A stretch of DNA of 64,000 bases from Lysobacter sp. (GTDB lineage: Bacteria > Pseudomonadota > Gammaproteobacteria > Xanthomonadales > Xanthomonadaceae), in NCBI GenBank assembly GCA_008015835.1, contig SSGH01000028.1:62001-126000 (forward strand), written 5' to 3'. This document shows, in pieces, positions 1 through 8,654 of this stretch. Position numbers and translations under genes: made by a program. Within the stretch, counting starts at the first letter, position 1; each line of letters starts with the position of its first letter. The notes below the pieces were generated by a model. The model saw only the letters and a program-made list of their open reading frames with translations, ran no database searches and was not told where the DNA came from.

Positions 1-1167
1 ATCAGTCTGATGCAGCGCATGAGTCTGAGCCGCCTAGGCTCGAAACAGCATTTCATCCGCACGCTCGAATCGCAGGGGCTGCTCGATCGCCAGATCGAAT
101 ACCTGCCCAGCGATAACGAATTGGCCGAACGTAAAGCGCGTCGGCTCGGCCTGACCCGGCCGGAACTGTCGGTGCTGCTGTCGTACTCGAAAATCGTGCT
201 GTTCCAGCAACTGCTCGATTCCGATGTGCCGGAAGACCCGTACCTATCGAAGGAATTGGTGCGCTACTTCCCGCAGCCGCTGCAGAAGAAGTACGCCAAG
301 GCGATGGAACAGCATCGCCTGAAGCGCGAAATCATCGCCACCGCGGTGACCAATTCGATGGTCAACCGCATGGGCGCGACCTTCAATCTGCGCATGACCG
401 AAGACACCGGCCGTACGCCGGGCGAAGTCGCCAAGGCTTTCACCATCACCCGCGAAACGCTCGATGCTCGCGATTTGTGGGCGCAAATCGACGCGCTCGA
501 CGGCAAGGTGCCGGAATCGGTGCAGGTCGACGCGCTGCAGACCATCTGGTCGCTGCAGCGTTCGATGACGCGCTGGCTGTTGTCGCGTCCCGGCGCGATC
601 CCGGGGATCACCGCGGCGGTCGAGCGTTATCACGACGGCTTCCGCGAAGTGCGCGCGGGTTCGGGCATCCTGCCGGATTCGATGCGCCCGGCGTTCGACG
701 CCAGCTTCGCCGATTGGAAAGCCAAGGGCCTGCCCGAGGCGATGGCGAAACAGTTGGCGTCGTTGCCGTACCTCGAATGGTGCTGCGACATCATCGAAGT
801 GGCACTGGCGCGCAAGATCAAGCCCGTGGACGTGGCGAAGGTCCATTTCCGCCTGGGCGAAGCGCTTAAGTTGCCGTGGCTGTATCAGCAGATCGACGCG
901 CTGGCCGTGGACGGCCGTTGGCACGCGGTGGCGCGCGGCTCGTTGCGCGACGAATTGGCCGCGCAACAGCGCCAGTTGACCGCGCAGGCGCTGGATGCGC
1001 CGGGCGCGAGCGCCGACGCCAAAGTGCAACATTGGATCGGCCGCGACGATGCGTCGCTGCGTTTCACGCTGAACATGCTGGCCGAAGTGGCGTCGCAGAA
1101 GTCGCTGGATTACCCGACCGCGTCGGTGGCGGTGCGCCGCTTGTCGATGCTGTCGCAAGAGGGGTGA
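1..1167 (+). CDS. gdhB: NAD-specific glutamate dehydrogenase, large (about 1600-residue) type, C-terminal part
   Basis: The reading frame is open from the first base of the window to a TGA at 1165-1167, so about 388 C-terminal residues of a gene that begins to the left are seen. The enzyme deaminates glutamate to 2-oxoglutarate with NAD in the cytoplasm. The sequence fits the helical C-terminal region of the giant NAD-GDH family: the segment LTRPELSVLLSYSK, followed by an ITRETLDARDLWAQIDALDG stretch and a long helix-rich tail, is characteristic. The catalytic core lies outside the window. A strong hairpin terminator follows 60 bases after the stop. An internal ATG at 10 is not a likely start because the frame and homology continue upstream. 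Confidence 0.9.
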   Translation: MSLMQRMSLSRLGSKQHFIRTLESQGLLDRQIEYLPSDNELAERKARRLGLTRPELSVLLSYSKIVLFQQLLDSDVPEDPYLSKELVRYFPQPLQKKYAKAMEQHRLKREIIATAVTNSMVNRMGATFNLRMTEDTGRTPGEVAKAFTITRETLDARDLWAQIDALDGKVPESVQVDALQTIWSLQRSMTRWLLSRPGAIPGITAAVERYHDGFREVRAGSGILPDSMRPAFDASFADWKAKGLPEAMAKQLASLPYLEWCCDIIEVALARKIKPVDVAKVHFRLGEALKLPWLYQQIDALAVDGRWHAVARGSLRDELAAQQRQLTAQALDAPGASADAKVQHWIGRDDASLRFTLNMLAEVASQKSLDYPTASVAVRRLSMLSQEG

Positions 1168-1221
1168 CGCGACGATCGTTCGAAAGATCTCGCTCGAATG
1201 GGATCGCTCGACGCGATCGAC

Positions 1222-1257
1222 AAAAAGACCGGCCGCATCGCGCGGCCGGTTTTTTTC
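1222..1257. terminator. Bidirectional Rho-independent terminator between gdhB and the lysozyme gene
   Basis: The arms ACCGGCCGC (1228-1236) and GCGGCCGGT (1242-1250) form a 9-bp stem with a 5-base loop. It is flanked on the left by AAAAAG and on the right by a run of seven T. It therefore carries a U-tract for both converging transcripts: gdhB on plus and the GH25 gene on minus. Confidence 0.85.
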
Positions 1258-1269
1258 GTTCGGAAGCGA

Positions 1270-2154
1270 TCAAGAGCCGCGCGCCAGGACGACCAAACGG
1301 TCGTAGGCGCCGTTGAAGCGATTCTGATCGCCCGGGAAAATGCCGGAATCGGCGTACTGCCAGAACGTGTAGAAACTCCACGCGTACGGCAAGGTGCCGA
1401 CGGTGCTGGCGTAGCGCGCGATCCACAGCGGGCTGGTCGCGCTGAAGTTGCCGGACGTGCCGACGCACTGCGTCCACCACGTGGTGCTGGTGTAGATCAC
1501 CGGATAGCGGCCCGTGCGCGTACGGTAGCGGTTCGAGAACGACGAAATCCACGACGCCATGCCGGCCTTGCTTAAGCCGTAGCAGGTGGCGCCGTACGGG
1601 TTGTATTCCAGATCGACCACGCCCGGCAGCGTCTTGGCGTCGGCCGACCAACCGCCGCCGTGATTGACGAAGTAATCGGCTTGGGTCGCGCCGGTCGTGG
1701 TGTCGGGGCGCGCGAAGTGGTACGCGCCGCGGATCATGCCGACGTTGTACGAGCCGTTGTACTGCTGCGCGAAGTACGGATTGGTGTAGTAGGTGCCTTC
1801 GGTGGCCTTCACGTAGGCGAAACGCGCGCCGTTCGCGTACGCGGCCGACCAATTGACGTTGCCTTGATAGCCGCTGACGTCCATACCGGCGACGGTGGCG
1901 ACCGCGGCGGCGCCGAAGTCGCGGGTCGAGAACGACGGCAGGCCTTTGCCTTCATGCAGACGGATCTGCGAACCCATCGGATGATCGTTCGCGACGATGT
2001 AAGCGGCGAGCGGCGTGGGGACCGACGCATCCAGTTTGTCGAGCCATTGCGGCTCCAGGCCGGGCGCGAGCGGTTCGGCTGCGTGCGCGGCGGCGACGGC
2101 GAGGACGGACGCGACGGCGAGCGTCGCGATACGAAACGTGCGGTGAGACGGCAT
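1270..2154 (-). CDS. Secreted GH25-family lysozyme (N-acetylmuramidase)
   Basis: A 294-residue protein that should hydrolyse peptidoglycan glycan strands outside the cytoplasm. Residues 1-26 form a Sec signal peptide (MPSHRTFRIATLAVASVLAV, then AHA-AEP). The GH25 domain occupies about residues 88-290. MDVSGYQ supplies Asp92, VKATEG is the second conserved strand, and DLEY supplies Asp181 and Glu183, the usual catalytic acids of the family. The start at 2154 is chosen because it gives the signal peptide and is preceded by GGAGGAGTC. A longer in-frame extension to 2451 would bury the signal and overlap nadK. The gene is divergent from nadK and converges on gdhB at a shared terminator. A role in self wall turnover or in predation on other bacteria is inference. 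Confidence 0.88.
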   Translation of the reverse strand: MPSHRTFRIATLAVASVLAVAAAHAAEPLAPGLEPQWLDKLDASVPTPLAAYIVANDHPMGSQIRLHEGKGLPSFSTRDFGAAAVATVAGMDVSGYQGNVNWSAAYANGARFAYVKATEGTYYTNPYFAQQYNGSYNVGMIRGAYHFARPDTTTGATQADYFVNHGGGWSADAKTLPGVVDLEYNPYGATCYGLSKAGMASWISSFSNRYRTRTGRYPVIYTSTTWWTQCVGTSGNFSATSPLWIARYASTVGTLPYAWSFYTFWQYADSGIFPGDQNRFNGAYDRLVVLARGS

Positions 2155-2386
2155 GACTCCTCCTTGACGAATGGCCGACGCGCGGGGGCGCGTCCATGGC
2201 CGGGGCGATTCGCGCGGACGGCCGCGATGTCGCGGCGCGTCGGTGCGGACGGGGCGTGGTTCCCGAGGTTCCCGAGGCAACGGCGTTGCCTCGAACGCCG
2301 GGAACGCAGAAGATAGGCGCAACGTCGGTATTGAGTGCGTGATCGCAATCACGGCTCCAGCGCCCGCGATAAGGACCCGTATCCCG

Positions 2387-3151
2387 ATGTCTCCGAAGAT
2401 CGCCTTTCTCGCCAGCCCCACCGAGGACGCGCAAATCGCCTCGAAAGCCATGATCGCGCGTCACGGCCACTGTCGGCCGGAAGACGCCGACGTGATCTGC
2501 GCGTTGGGAGGCGACGGCTTCATGCTGCAGACCCTGCATCGCCATGGCGCGTTGGGGCGCCCGGTGTATGGCATGAAGCTCGGCACCGTCGGCTTCTTAA
2601 TGAATCAGTACGACGAAGGCGATCTGCTGGATCGCCTCGCCGCCGCCGAACCGGCGAAACTGCGGCCGCTGGAGATGCAAGCGATCACCGAATCCGGCGC
2701 CACGGTCGCGTCGCTCGCGTACAACGAGGTCTCGCTGCTGCGGCAAACGCGGCAGGCCGCGCATATCGCGATCGAGCTCAGCGGCCAAACGCGGCTCGAT
2801 GAGCTGATCTGCGACGGCGTGATGGTGGCGACGCCCGCCGGCAGCACCGCGTACAACTATTCCGCTGGCGGCCCGATCCTGCCGCTCGGCAGCGGCGTGG
2901 TCGCGCTCACGCCGATCGCGCCGTTCCGCCCGCGCCGCTGGCGCGGCGCGCTGCTCAAGGCCGACACCGAAGCGAGATTCCGCGTGCTCGACCCCTACAA
3001 ACGTCCGGTCAGCGCCACCGCCGATTCGCACGAAGTCCGCGACGTCGTCGAAGTGGCGATCCGCGAATCGCGCGACCGCACCGTCACGCTGCTGTTCGAC
3101 CCCGAGCACAATCTCGAAGAGCGGATTTTGAGCGAGCAGTTCGTGGCGTGA
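2387..3151 (+). CDS. nadK: NAD kinase
   Basis: A 254-residue cytoplasmic enzyme that phosphorylates NAD to NADP. The family hallmarks are visible. GGDGFM at residues 41-46 carries the catalytic GGDG motif, [13 protein letters not shown] follows it, YNEVSLLR holds the conserved NE, and [20 protein letters not shown] is the glycine-rich substrate loop. The ATG at 2387 is preferred because the family begins right before the first beta strand (KIAFLAS). Upstream in-frame codons would overlap the promoter of the divergent lysozyme gene. The length is slightly shorter than E. coli NadK (about 290) and compatible with xanthomonad homologues. No clear Shine-Dalgarno sequence precedes it. Confidence 0.92.
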   Translation: MSPKIAFLASPTEDAQIASKAMIARHGHCRPEDADVICALGGDGFMLQTLHRHGALGRPVYGMKLGTVGFLMNQYDEGDLLDRLAAAEPAKLRPLEMQAITESGATVASLAYNEVSLLRQTRQAAHIAIELSGQTRLDELICDGVMVATPAGSTAYNYSAGGPILPLGSGVVALTPIAPFRPRRWRGALLKADTEARFRVLDPYKRPVSATADSHEVRDVVEVAIRESRDRTVTLLFDPEHNLEERILSEQFVA

Positions 3152-3160
3152 ACGACGGCT

Positions 3161-3544
3161 TCAATCGCTCGGCGAGTCGTAGCGCATCGACAAGCGGCTC
3201 ACGTCTCGGGTCAGTTCGAACGACATCACTGCGCGCCGGTCGGACGCGTTACGGAACAGGGCGATGTTGTTCGCGGGAATTCGCGCGTCGAAGCGCTTGC
3301 CCGGGGCGACCGTGGCGATCGAACGTTCTTTGCCGTTGGCCGACAACAAGAATTCGACCGGAACATTACCGGCATTGCGACCGCGGACTTCGAGTTCGGC
3401 GGTTTGTTCGCCCCCGAGCATGAACGTTTTGCCGGCCTCGATGTAGGTGTTGTTGCCGGCCTGACTCGAATCGGCGGCGAAGAACAGCGCCATCGCGAGG
3501 AGGGATGCCCAGGCCGCGGATAAGAGCGGTGTCGTACCTTTCAT
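3161..3544 (-). CDS. Small exported protein of unknown function
   Basis: A 127-residue protein that I do not recognise. Residues 1-29 look like a Sec signal peptide (MKGTTPLLSAAWASLLAMAL, then AADSSQA-GN). The mature part is about 98 residues, predicted mostly beta. It has no cysteines and a conserved-looking phrase, NVPVEFLLSANGKERSI. The start at 3544 is supported by GGAG eight bases upstream and by the signal peptide. It ends convergently with nadK, 9 bases apart. A periplasmic location is inferred from the signal only. Confidence 0.7.
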   Translation of the reverse strand: MKGTTPLLSAAWASLLAMALFFAADSSQAGNNTYIEAGKTFMLGGEQTAELEVRGRNAGNVPVEFLLSANGKERSIATVAPGKRFDARIPANNIALFRNASDRRAVMSFELTRDVSRLSMRYDSPSD

Positions 3545-3696
3545 AGCGATCTCCAGAAGTCGAAGGAATGCAAGCGACGTTCGCCGATGCGTGGGGCTCG
3601 ACACGGCGTGCGTACGGCCGCGCGAACGGCGACGTCGTGAACTACGAGGGCGAGAGACCTGCGGATGCATCCTCGCCATCGGCCGCGCCAGAAATG

Positions 3697-4215
3697 TCAG
3701 CCGAGCATCGCATCGTTTCCCAGACGAGGCGTCTGCCGCGGCCACAGCAGCGTGTCGCCGCAGTAGACCAACACCGGCCAATCGATATCGCTGAGGAAGA
3801 CGGCGTGCGCCTCGTAGGTGCCCGGGTCGAGCGAGCGCCCCGGCGCGGCGACCAGCGCCAGTCTCCAACGCCGAGCGCCCTGCGTCAGAGTCAAGGTGCC
3901 TTGGCAGACCGTGTCGTCGTCTTCGTCCTGTCGAATCGTGAGCGTGGCGGATTCGCGCCGGCCGCGCCGCGTCCCGGCGGCGGCATTGCGTAGGTGGCCC
4001 GCCGATGTCCAGGCGGCGAAAACGACGATCCCCGAGCATCCGGCGACGAACAGACACAGCACCCGCAGGTGTTGATTGTCGATCCACCAGAACGTCAGCA
4101 TCGCCGCCGCCGCCATCGCTGCGGACACGGGCAATAGCCCAGCCATGACGGGCGATTCCGCGATGTCTCGCAATCGGTCTTCCTGTTCGCGCAGAAGCGG
4201 GTTTTGTCTGTTCAT
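3697..4215 (-). CDS. Membrane protein of unknown function, two transmembrane segments
   Basis: A 172-residue protein. A charged N-terminus (NRQNPLLREQEDRLRDI) is followed by two hydrophobic helices at about residues 25-45 (GLLPVSAAMAAAAMLTFWW) and 50-72 (LRVLCLFVAGCSGIVVFAAW). A soluble, beta-rich C-terminal domain of about 95 residues then follows. The hairpin topology suggests both ends lie on the same side of the inner membrane. It lies 152 bases upstream of the other small exported protein, on the same strand, so the two may be co-transcribed. The start at 4215 is chosen over longer in-frame possibilities because those would overlap the divergent radical SAM gene. The family is not recognised. 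Confidence 0.65.
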   Translation of the reverse strand: MNRQNPLLREQEDRLRDIAESPVMAGLLPVSAAMAAAAMLTFWWIDNQHLRVLCLFVAGCSGIVVFAAWTSAGHLRNAAAGTRRGRRESATLTIRQDEDDDTVCQGTLTLTQGARRWRLALVAAPGRSLDPGTYEAHAVFLSDIDWPVLVYCGDTLLWPRQTPRLGNDAMLG

Positions 4216-4354
4216 TCCGTGTCTGCCCCATGCCGGGTGGCGTCCCGGCGGTCTGCGCCCGCCGCGTATGCCGCGACGGGCCGCGTGCAGGATAATGCCG
4301 GCATGGCCGACCCCGACACCCCTCTGCTCGCCGATGACCAGTGAGCGATCGCCG

Positions 4355-5884
4355 ATGACCGATATCCTGCTCTCCACGCTGAACGCGCGTTATTCGCACG
4401 CCTCGCTCGGCTTGCGTTACTTGCGCGCGAATTTGGGCGCGTTGCGCGAGCGCTCGGAGATCGCGGAATTCGTGATCGGTCAGAAGACGGAGGAGATCGT
4501 CGAGAAGATACTCGCCCGTCGCCCTCGCATTCTTGGGCTCGGCGTCTACATCTGGAACGTCGAGGAAACCACGCGGCTCGTGGCGCAGCTCAAGACGGTC
4601 GCGCCCGAGATCGCGATCGTGCTCGGCGGGCCGGAAGTGAGCTACGAAACCGACGAACAGCGCATCTGCGCGCTCGCCGATTACGTGATCACCGGATGGG
4701 GCGATGTGACGTTCGCCTGGCTTGTCGAGATGCTTTTACGCGGCGAAGCGCCGCCCGCGCGGATCATTCCCGGTGCGCAGGCCGAGCTGAAGGATCTGGT
4801 CTTGCCGTACGCCGAGTACACCGACGAAGACGTGCGTCAGCGCCATCTCTACGTCGAAGCGTCGCGCGGTTGTCCGTTCAAGTGCGAATTCTGCCTGTCG
4901 TCTTTGGATAAAACCGCGTGGCCCTTCGAGCTGGAGCGCTTTCTCGGCGCGCTGGACACCCTGCACGCGCGCGGCGTGCGCCAGTTCAAGTTCGTCGATC
5001 GTACGTTCAATCTCAAAGTCGATACCTCGCTCGCGATTCTCGAATTTTTCCTGGACAAGATCGAGGCCGATGCGAACGATCCACCGTTCGTGCATTTCGA
5101 ACTGATTCCGGATCATCTGCCGGATCGGCTCAAAACCGCGATCGCGCGATTCCCGCCAGGTACGCTGCAGTTCGAGATCGGTATTCAGACCTTCGATCCC
5201 GAGGTGCAAACGCGCATTTCGCGGCGCCAGAACGACGAAAAAGCCGCCGCGAATCTGCGCTGGCTGCGCGAACACTCGAACGCGCATCTGCATGTGGACC
5301 TGATCGCTGGTTTGCCCGGCGAAAGCGTGGAGAGTTTCGCGCGCGGCTTCGACCGGCTGGTGGCATTGGCGCCGCACGAAATTCAGTTCGGCATCCTCAA
5401 GCGCCTGCGCGGCGCGCCGATCGCGCGACACACGCAGGCGCACGACCTGCGTTTCAATCCCGATCCGCCCTACAACATTCTCAGCACCGACGTCATCGAT
5501 TTCGCGACGATGCAGCGGCTATCGCGCTTCGCGCGCTATTGGGACATGGTCGCGAACTCCGGGCGTTTGCCGCGGACCTTGCCGTTGCTGCTGGGCGATG
5601 CGCCGTTCCGGCGTTTTTTGGCGTTCAGCGACTGGCTGTACGCCCGCCTCGGGCAGACGCACGCGATCGCGCACGAACGGCTGGTGCATGCGCTGCAGGC
5701 GTTTTTGATCGCCGAGGGCGGCGTCGAGGCCGAGATCGCGAACCGTGCGCTGATCGACGACTTCCGAGGCCAGGGCGGTCGCTCGCGGCTGGCGTTCGAG
5801 ACGGAAGACGCCGCCCGTCCCGTTCCGGTACCGCGCAAGAAAAGCGCCACGCCGTCGCGCCAAGCGCGGCATTTGGCCGGGTGA
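4355..5884 (+). CDS. B12-binding-domain radical SAM protein (DUF4080-type)
   Basis: A 509-residue protein. Residues about 1-140 form a cobalamin-binding-like domain (ILGLGVYIWNVEETTRLV, VLGGPEVSYE). The radical SAM core begins at SRGCPFKCEFC, where Cys173, Cys177 and Cys180 form the CxxxCxxC motif for the 4Fe-4S cluster. GIQTFDPEVQTRISR and DLIAGLPGES are typical strand motifs of the elongator-like/B12 radical SAM class. The C-terminal third matches what is called DUF4080. The substrate is unknown; such proteins often methylate or otherwise modify an unactivated carbon. Another in-frame ATG lies at 4334, but neither start has a good ribosome binding site. It is divergent from the small membrane protein gene. 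Confidence 0.85.
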   Translation: MTDILLSTLNARYSHASLGLRYLRANLGALRERSEIAEFVIGQKTEEIVEKILARRPRILGLGVYIWNVEETTRLVAQLKTVAPEIAIVLGGPEVSYETDEQRICALADYVITGWGDVTFAWLVEMLLRGEAPPARIIPGAQAELKDLVLPYAEYTDEDVRQRHLYVEASRGCPFKCEFCLSSLDKTAWPFELERFLGALDTLHARGVRQFKFVDRTFNLKVDTSLAILEFFLDKIEADANDPPFVHFELIPDHLPDRLKTAIARFPPGTLQFEIGIQTFDPEVQTRISRRQNDEKAAANLRWLREHSNAHLHVDLIAGLPGESVESFARGFDRLVALAPHEIQFGILKRLRGAPIARHTQAHDLRFNPDPPYNILSTDVIDFATMQRLSRFARYWDMVANSGRLPRTLPLLLGDAPFRRFLAFSDWLYARLGQTHAIAHERLVHALQAFLIAEGGVEAEIANRALIDDFRGQGGRSRLAFETEDAARPVPVPRKKSATPSRQARHLAG

Positions 5885-5990
5885 TCGTCATGCGGATCGA
5901 CTCGGCGGCGAAGCCCTTCGACCGGTCTGCGCGACCCGAGCCGCGACGCTGGTCTCTGTCGATGAGACCCCGAACGCGCACACTACCGAG

Positions 5991-6953
5991 ATGAATTCGA
6001 TCCCGCCGACCGAGATCCAGCGCCCGTTGGTCATCGCCATTTCCTCGCGCGCGCTGTTCGATCTCGAGCACAGCCACGCCCTGTTCGAGCGCGAGGGCGT
6101 GGAGGCTTACGCCGCGCATCAGATCGGCAACGAGGAGAGCGTGCTCACGCCGGGCATCGGTTTCCCGCTCGTGCGCAAGCTGCTGGCGTTGAACGAGGAT
6201 GCGCCGCCGGAGTCGCCGCGGGTCGAAGTGATTCTGTTGTCGCGCAATTCCTCCGATACCGGGCTGCGCGTATTCAATTCGATCCAGCATCACGGCTTGG
6301 ACATCCGGCGCGCGACGTTCACCTCGGGCGCGCCGACGTGGCCCTACGTCAAACCTTTCGGCGCGCATTTGTTCCTGTCGGCGAACGCCGAGTCGGTGCG
6401 CAACGCGCTCAGTCATGGCATCGCCGCGGCGCATTTGTTGCCGTCGAAAGCCGACGCGACGACGACCGATCGCCGCGGCGGTCGCGCCGAAACGACGCGC
6501 GAAGCCACCGGCCAGATCCGCATCGCGTTCGACGGCGACGCGGTGCTGTTCGACGACGAAGGCGAGCGGGTCACGCGCGAGGGCGGGCTGGAAGCCTTCG
6601 CGCGGCACGAGCGCGAACGCGCGCACGAGCCGCTGTCGGGCGGGCCGTTTCGCGGCTTTCTCGATGCCCTGCATCGTCTGCAGGCGGCGTATCCGGCGGA
6701 CGGCACCGGGCCGATCCGCACCGCCTTGGTCACCGCGCGTTCGGCGCCCGCGCACGAGCGCGTGATCCGCACGCTGCGCGAGTGGGGCATTCGTTTGGAC
6801 GAAGCCTTATTTCTCGGCGGCCGACCGAAAGGCCCGTTTTTGGAAGCCTTCGGCGCTGATATCTTCTTCGACGACTCGATGCACAACATCGAATCCGCGC
6901 GCGAACATGTCGCCGCCGGGCACGTTCCGCACGGCGTGGCGAACGATAAGTAA
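5991..6953 (+). CDS. Cytosolic 5'-nucleotidase (NT5C1-like family)
   Basis: A 320-residue protein expected to dephosphorylate nucleoside 5'-monophosphates in the cytoplasm. It matches the bacterial branch of the cytosolic 5'-nucleotidase I family: an N-terminal IAISSRALFDLEHSHALFE block, RNSSDTGLRVFNSI in the middle, a HAD-like acidic motif FDGDAVLFDDEGE at about residues 180-192, and DIFFDDSMHNIESA near the C-terminus. The C-terminal HVPHGVAN is also typical. It stands 106 bases after the radical SAM gene on the same strand. Its stop codon directly abuts the start of an AT-rich gene of different composition. Confidence 0.82.
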   Translation: MNSIPPTEIQRPLVIAISSRALFDLEHSHALFEREGVEAYAAHQIGNEESVLTPGIGFPLVRKLLALNEDAPPESPRVEVILLSRNSSDTGLRVFNSIQHHGLDIRRATFTSGAPTWPYVKPFGAHLFLSANAESVRNALSHGIAAAHLLPSKADATTTDRRGGRAETTREATGQIRIAFDGDAVLFDDEGERVTREGGLEAFARHERERAHEPLSGGPFRGFLDALHRLQAAYPADGTGPIRTALVTARSAPAHERVIRTLREWGIRLDEALFLGGRPKGPFLEAFGADIFFDDSMHNIESAREHVAAGHVPHGVANDK

Positions 6954-7415
6954 ATGCGATTTTCAAAAATTAGACTTGTTGAAAGCTTTCGCGCTTCATT
7001 TGAGAGGCAGAAAGAATATGCGAGTGAGCTAAGAGCTGCTGCAGGAAAGTTTTCTTGTTTTCCTAACAATTGCTGTGATTTTTCTTCTCTTCTTATTTGT
7101 AATTATCTTGTTAGAAAAAATATCTTTAACTACCCAAAAATAATTGTCGGCCAGATGCGTGAGGATCCCGCGGTCCGGCATGAGTGGGTAAGGGCATTGG
7201 GGCTTACTATTGATGTGACTGCGGACCAGTTTGATCGAGGGCCGAGAATAGTTTGTAAGAGACATTCTAGGTGGCATTTGTATCAATTCAGCGTTCTTGA
7301 GACCAGAAACTTCAATCCTGATTTCTTGAATGACTTTCATGAATATGAGGCAGATGATCTTTTGTTGTACTACCGAGAGTTTGAGTTGAAAGTAGACCAA
7401 TTACAGGTCACATAA
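6954..7415 (+). CDS. AT-rich small protein with a papain-like Cys/His/Asp pattern, function unknown
   Basis: A 153-residue protein encoded in a sharply AT-rich stretch inside a GC-rich chromosome. The ATG follows the TAA of the 5'-nucleotidase gene with no gap and has no Shine-Dalgarno sequence. I see a pattern that recurs in small uncharacterised bacterial proteins: FPNNCCDFSSLL (Cys40/Cys41), VRHEWV (His76), then TIDVTADQF (Asp87 or Asp91). It resembles the Cys-His-Asp order of papain-like or NlpC/P60-like folds. Activity is inference, and the protein could equally be a non-catalytic relative. No signal peptide is visible. The codon use contrasts with every neighbour, which suggests horizontal transfer. 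Confidence 0.68.
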   Translation: MRFSKIRLVESFRASFERQKEYASELRAAAGKFSCFPNNCCDFSSLLICNYLVRKNIFNYPKIIVGQMREDPAVRHEWVRALGLTIDVTADQFDRGPRIVCKRHSRWHLYQFSVLETRNFNPDFLNDFHEYEADDLLLYYREFELKVDQLQVT

Positions 7416-7417
7416 AA

Positions 7418-7443
7418 GCAAGGGGCCGAAAACGGCCCCTTGC
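7418..7443 (-). terminator. Hairpin terminator between convergent genes
   Basis: GCAAGGGGCCG (7418-7428) and CGGCCCCTTGC (7433-7443) form a perfect 11-bp stem with an AAAA loop on the plus strand. On the minus strand the stem is followed by TTTTATG, so it best serves the minus-strand DUF4785 gene. On plus no T-run follows. Confidence 0.7.
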
Positions 7444-7474
7444 ATCAATCACCAGACTAAACGGCATTCCTAAG

Positions 7475-8644
7475 TCAGCGAATGCGGCCGCTGGACTCGC
7501 GCGATTCCAACGGCGCCATGCGCGATTGGTCGTGCAATTCCAACTGACGCACTTCGAACGGCGCGCCGTAGCCGGCGGGCACGTGCGCGCGATCGAACTG
7601 CAGCACCAACATGCCGCCGCCGCGCTTGAACCAATTCGCCGAATGCGCCTGCGACACCGGACGCATGCTGCCGTCGGGGGCTTTGGCGAACAGCGTGCCG
7701 CGCGCTTCGTAACGGCCCGGCGAACCGGCCTGGATCGGTAGCGCCATGCGCATGGTCTTGGCGTTGAAGGCGAAATTGCCGTTGAAGCGCGCGGTCGGCG
7801 CGGCGACCGCGAACGCGGTGCGGGCATCGCGCTGCACGCCGTCCGCTTCGGCGAACACCTGCAGTTCCCACAGACCCGGCGTCGCGCCGACATCGTTGGG
7901 CAGCTTCACGTCGGCGACGAGGCCGGACGCGCCGGCGCGCAGCGGCACCGGCCAGCTACGGCCGTCCGGCGCCACCAGCAGCGCTTCGCCCTGCGCTTTC
8001 GCGCTGCGGCCCGCGTTGCGGTAATCGACGTCCAGGCGCACCGCGTCGCCGGCCAAGGCACGGCTGCGATCCGTCGCCGCGCGCAGCACGCGATCGCTGG
8101 CGGGTTCGAACACGTGGACGACGTACTTGCCGCTCGCGTTCTTCGCCTGCAGCGTGTAGTCGCCGGCGCCGGCCGTGTCGGCCAGCTTCGCGACCAAGGT
8201 GCCGTCGTTGACGTCCATGCCGGCGGCCTTCAATTGCTGCGCGTCGACGAGGTTCTTCATGCGCACGGCGCGGCCGTCGTTGCTCAGCACTTCGAGCTGG
8301 TCGCCGCGCAGACTACGCGCGCCGGCGGCGGGGCTGATGCGGATCAGGCTGCCGGGCGCCGACAGCTTCACCTGCATGCCGCGATCCAACGCGGCGCCGT
8401 CGACGGTTTGCCAATACTCGCGGCTCTCGGCGACGAAGGCCTTGGGCGCCGCGACTTCGGCGTTCGGATCGAGTTTCCACGCGAACGAGACCGGCGCGCG
8501 CTCGATGGCGGCGGCGGGGGCGGGTAGCGTCGCCAGCCGTTTCGGCGCCTGATCCTGACGCGCGGGCGATTTGAGCGGCTGCGCGGCGCCCGCGGAGAAC
8601 GACGCCAATGCGATGGCGATGGACAAAGAAAGAGTTAGACGCAT
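7475..8644 (-). CDS. Exported DUF4785-type protein
   Basis: A 389-residue protein with an N-terminal signal peptide (MRLTLSLSIAIALASFSAGA-AQ). The mature part resembles the DUF4785 proteins seen in xanthomonads and legionellae. It has a mixed region with ISPAAGARSLRGDQL, then immunoglobulin-like beta domains (VRLDVDYRNAG, GLWELQVFAEADGVQRDART, RYEARGTLFAKAPDG). No catalytic motif is visible. It begins 10 bases after the stop of the esterase gene, so the two are almost certainly one transcript, esterase first. A periplasmic or secreted location is inferred from the signal peptide. The function is not known. Confidence 0.8.
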   Translation of the reverse strand: MRLTLSLSIAIALASFSAGAAQPLKSPARQDQAPKRLATLPAPAAAIERAPVSFAWKLDPNAEVAAPKAFVAESREYWQTVDGAALDRGMQVKLSAPGSLIRISPAAGARSLRGDQLEVLSNDGRAVRMKNLVDAQQLKAAGMDVNDGTLVAKLADTAGAGDYTLQAKNASGKYVVHVFEPASDRVLRAATDRSRALAGDAVRLDVDYRNAGRSAKAQGEALLVAPDGRSWPVPLRAGASGLVADVKLPNDVGATPGLWELQVFAEADGVQRDARTAFAVAAPTARFNGNFAFNAKTMRMALPIQAGSPGRYEARGTLFAKAPDGSMRPVSQAHSANWFKRGGGMLVLQFDRAHVPAGYGAPFEVRQLELHDQSRMAPLESRESSGRIR

Positions 8645-8654
8645 GACGGTGCCC

